DNA of 7,120 bases from Aquificaceae bacterium (GTDB taxonomy: Bacteria; Aquificota; Aquificia; Aquificales; Aquificaceae): positions 1 to 7,120 of the forward strand of contig WGFS01000135.1 of NCBI GenBank assembly GCA_015492115.1, in the 5' to 3' direction. Positions 5,978 through 7,120 of the stretch are shown in pieces. Position numbers and translations under genes: made by a program. A model generated the notes under the pieces. The model was given only the letters and a program-made list of their open reading frames with translations. It had not been told where the DNA came from and searched no databases. How positions within the stretch are numbered: the first letter of the stretch is position 1; each line of letters opens with the position of its first letter.

Positions 5978-6781
5978 ATGACCGACTACGAGAAACTCCT
6001 TGAGAACGACCCCTTTGAGATAGCGGGAAGGCGTTTCAAGTCAAGGCTCATAATAGGCTCGGGTAAGTTCAAGAGCTTTCAGGAGAACAAGGAAGTCCTT
6101 GAGGCTTCCGGTGCGGAGATAATAACGGTCGCTGTCAGGCGTGTGAACATAACCGACCCCACCAAGGAGAACCTCCTTGATTACATAGACCCCAACAGGT
6201 ATCTCATACTCCCCAACACCGCAGGTTGCTACACCGCAGAAGAAGCAATAAAGACAGCCATGCTCGCAAGGGAGGCGACGGGAATAAACTGGATAAAACT
6301 GGAGGTCATAGGAGACCAGAAGACCCTCCTTCCAGACATGGAGCAGACCTACGAGGCGGCGAAGGTCCTCGTTAAGGAGGGCTTTATCGTCCTTCCCTAC
6401 ATCTTTGACGACCCCATTTACGCCAGGAAGTTTGAGGAGGTCGGCTGTGCTGCGGTTATGCCCCTCGCTGCGCCCATAGGTTCAGGCTTGGGACTCCAGA
6501 ACCCCTACAACATCATGTTCATAAAGGAGGCGGTCTCCGTCCCGGTCATAGTGGACGCAGGGATCGGTAGCGCTGCGGACATTCCGCCCGTGATGGAGCT
6601 GGGAGTTGACGGGATACTCACCAACACCGCCCTTGCGGAGGCTAAGGATCCCATAAAGATGGCTGTCGCCATGAAGTATGCGACCGTCGCGGGAAGGCTC
6701 TCATACCTTGCGGGAAGGATGCCCAAGAGAACCTATGCGGTTCCCTCCTCACCTACCAAGGGAGTGCCCTTCAAAGGGTAG
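5978..6781 (+). CDS. thiG: Thiazole synthase ThiG
   Basis: ThiG condenses 1-deoxy-D-xylulose 5-phosphate, dehydroglycine (or an equivalent glycine-derived imine) and sulfur from ThiS thiocarboxylate into the thiazole phosphate of thiamine. It is a cytoplasmic TIM-barrel enzyme. The 267 residues are slightly longer than the usual roughly 255, with short extra ends. Features in order: FEIAGRRFKSRLIIGSGKF (13-31), TVAVRRVN (50-57), LPNTAGCYTAEEA (78-90), WIKLEVIGD with the Schiff-base lysine K107 and E109, VMPLAAPIGSGLG (160-172), IVDAGIG (191-197) and the phosphate-binding LTNTALA (214-220). All key residues appear intact. It follows the nuclease gene by 4 nt and shares the thiS transcript. The product acts directly with ThiS, encoded at the head of the operon. 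Confidence 0.97.
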   Translation: MTDYEKLLENDPFEIAGRRFKSRLIIGSGKFKSFQENKEVLEASGAEIITVAVRRVNITDPTKENLLDYIDPNRYLILPNTAGCYTAEEAIKTAMLAREATGINWIKLEVIGDQKTLLPDMEQTYEAAKVLVKEGFIVLPYIFDDPIYARKFEEVGCAAVMPLAAPIGSGLGLQNPYNIMFIKEAVSVPVIVDAGIGSAADIPPVMELGVDGILTNTALAEAKDPIKMAVAMKYATVAGRLSYLAGRMPKRTYAVPSSPTKGVPFKG

Positions 6782-6883
6782 CTTAGCGAACTGCGAGGTT
6801 TCTCTGGACTCCGGCAAGGTCTGGGAGACTTAAAACATACCGAGCTCATATTTTCCCGAATTGGCATAGGTTAGAATACCCCC
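6782..6883. other. Intergenic region between thiG and the heme gene
   Basis: These 102 bp hold the hemG -10 box at the right end and a small possible hairpin at 6817-6831 (AGGTCT, GGG loop, AGACTT; six pairs including one G-T). The hairpin is followed by TAAAACAT rather than a T tract, so it does not look like an intrinsic terminator. No other terminator is visible after thiG, so readthrough or factor-dependent termination is possible. I see no ORF or RNA gene here. Confidence 0.45.
6872..6877 (+). promoter_or_regulatory. Candidate -10 box of the heme gene, predicting a leaderless mRNA
   Basis: TAGAAT ends 6 nt before the ATG at 6884, so initiation 7 nt past the box would start the mRNA on the A of the ATG. 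The six bases between are ACCCCC, with no Shine-Dalgarno. No good -35 is seen at 16-18 nt upstream. The TAG within the box is also an in-frame stop for the downstream gene, which rules out a longer N-terminus. Confidence 0.55.
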
Positions 6884-7120
6884 ATGCGCGATGTGGTAGT
6901 CATAGGTTCGGGAATATCCGGGCTATCAACCGCCTTCAGACTCAAGAAGCTCGGCTACAACGTGGTGGTCTATGAGAAGGACGATGAGATAGGAGGCAAT
7001 ATAAAGACCCTCTCCGAGAGTGGATACACCTTTGAGCTGGGACCCCAGACAGTCCTTGCGGACGAGGAGGTTATGGAGTTCTTCAGAGAGGTAGGCGTAG
7101 AGCCCATCGTGGCAAACCCC
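6884..7120 (+). CDS. hemG: Protoporphyrinogen/coproporphyrinogen oxidase, N-terminal part
   Basis: The first 79 codons of an FAD-dependent amine-oxidase-superfamily enzyme, cut by the window edge. The N-terminus is a classic dinucleotide-binding fold: VVVIGSGISGLSTA (GxGxxG at 8-13), the acidic E31 that binds the FAD ribose, then EIGGNIKT (35-42) and GYTFELGPQTVL (47-58). The GG..T and GY.FELGP pattern is characteristic of the HemY-type oxidases that act late in heme synthesis, oxidising protoporphyrinogen IX or coproporphyrinogen III. Related FAD enzymes such as phytoene desaturases share the first motif but fit the GP block less well. The symbol follows common annotation of this flavoprotein; hemY or cgoX would be alternatives. 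An in-frame TAG at 6872-6874 fixes ATG 6884 as the start, and it has no Shine-Dalgarno. Confidence 0.8.
   Translation, partial: MRDVVVIGSGISGLSTAFRLKKLGYNVVVYEKDDEIGGNIKTLSESGYTFELGPQTVLADEEVMEFFREVGVEPIVANP

Noticed and set aside
6817..6831. Hairpin after thiG as an intrinsic terminator
   Set aside because: The stem is only six pairs with one G-T pair and is followed by TAAAACAT rather than a T-rich tract.

Overview
The window looks like a piece of the chromosome of a thermophilic bacterium, most likely from the Aquificota (the Aquifex/Hydrogenobacter/Hydrogenivirga group). This is inferred from protein style: very high Glu/Lys/Arg content, heavy use of ATA for Ile and AGG/AGA for Arg, densely packed genes with short overlaps, and unrelated housekeeping genes side by side. 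No rRNA or marker gene is present to prove it. I see no tRNA, rRNA, CRISPR array, insertion sequence or prophage.

Layout. (1) Positions 1-78, minus strand: the first 26 codons of an unidentified charged protein with a strong ribosome binding site. (2) Positions 79-204: a divergent intergenic region ending in a consensus -10 box only 7 nt before the leuB start. (3) Positions 205-2795, plus strand: leuB (3-isopropylmalate dehydrogenase), then, overlapping by 4 nt, an exported protein with an FlgT-C-like domain and a likely beta-propeller. (4) Positions 2788-5172, minus strand: lon, complete, its 3' end overlapping the exported-protein gene by 8 bp. (5) Positions 5173-5212: a 40-bp divergent region in which the lon and thiS -10 boxes share bases. 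(6) Positions 5213-6781, plus strand: thiS, a Uma2/DUF820-type nuclease gene and thiG, with a 1-nt overlap and a 4-nt gap. (7) Positions 6782-6883: intergenic. (8) Positions 6884-7120, plus strand: the start of a protoporphyrinogen/coproporphyrinogen oxidase gene, cut by the window edge.

How the genes work together. ThiS (sulfur carrier) and ThiG (thiazole synthase) are direct partners in making the thiazole half of thiamine. The nuclease gene between them has no known role in that pathway. LeuB (leucine synthesis), Lon (protein quality control) and the heme enzyme are functionally separate, as expected in Aquificota, where biosynthetic genes are dispersed.

Most interesting signal. All three plus-strand genes that appear to begin a transcript (leuB, thiS, hemG) lack a Shine-Dalgarno sequence and have a -10-like hexamer ending 6-7 nt before the ATG, which predicts leaderless mRNAs. 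The minus-strand starts (partial gene, lon) and the operon-internal thiG have good Shine-Dalgarno sequences. Also notable are the interlocked lon/thiS promoter with a perfect 16-bp palindrome beside it, and the nuclease gene inside the thiamine operon. I found no clearly new multi-gene system.
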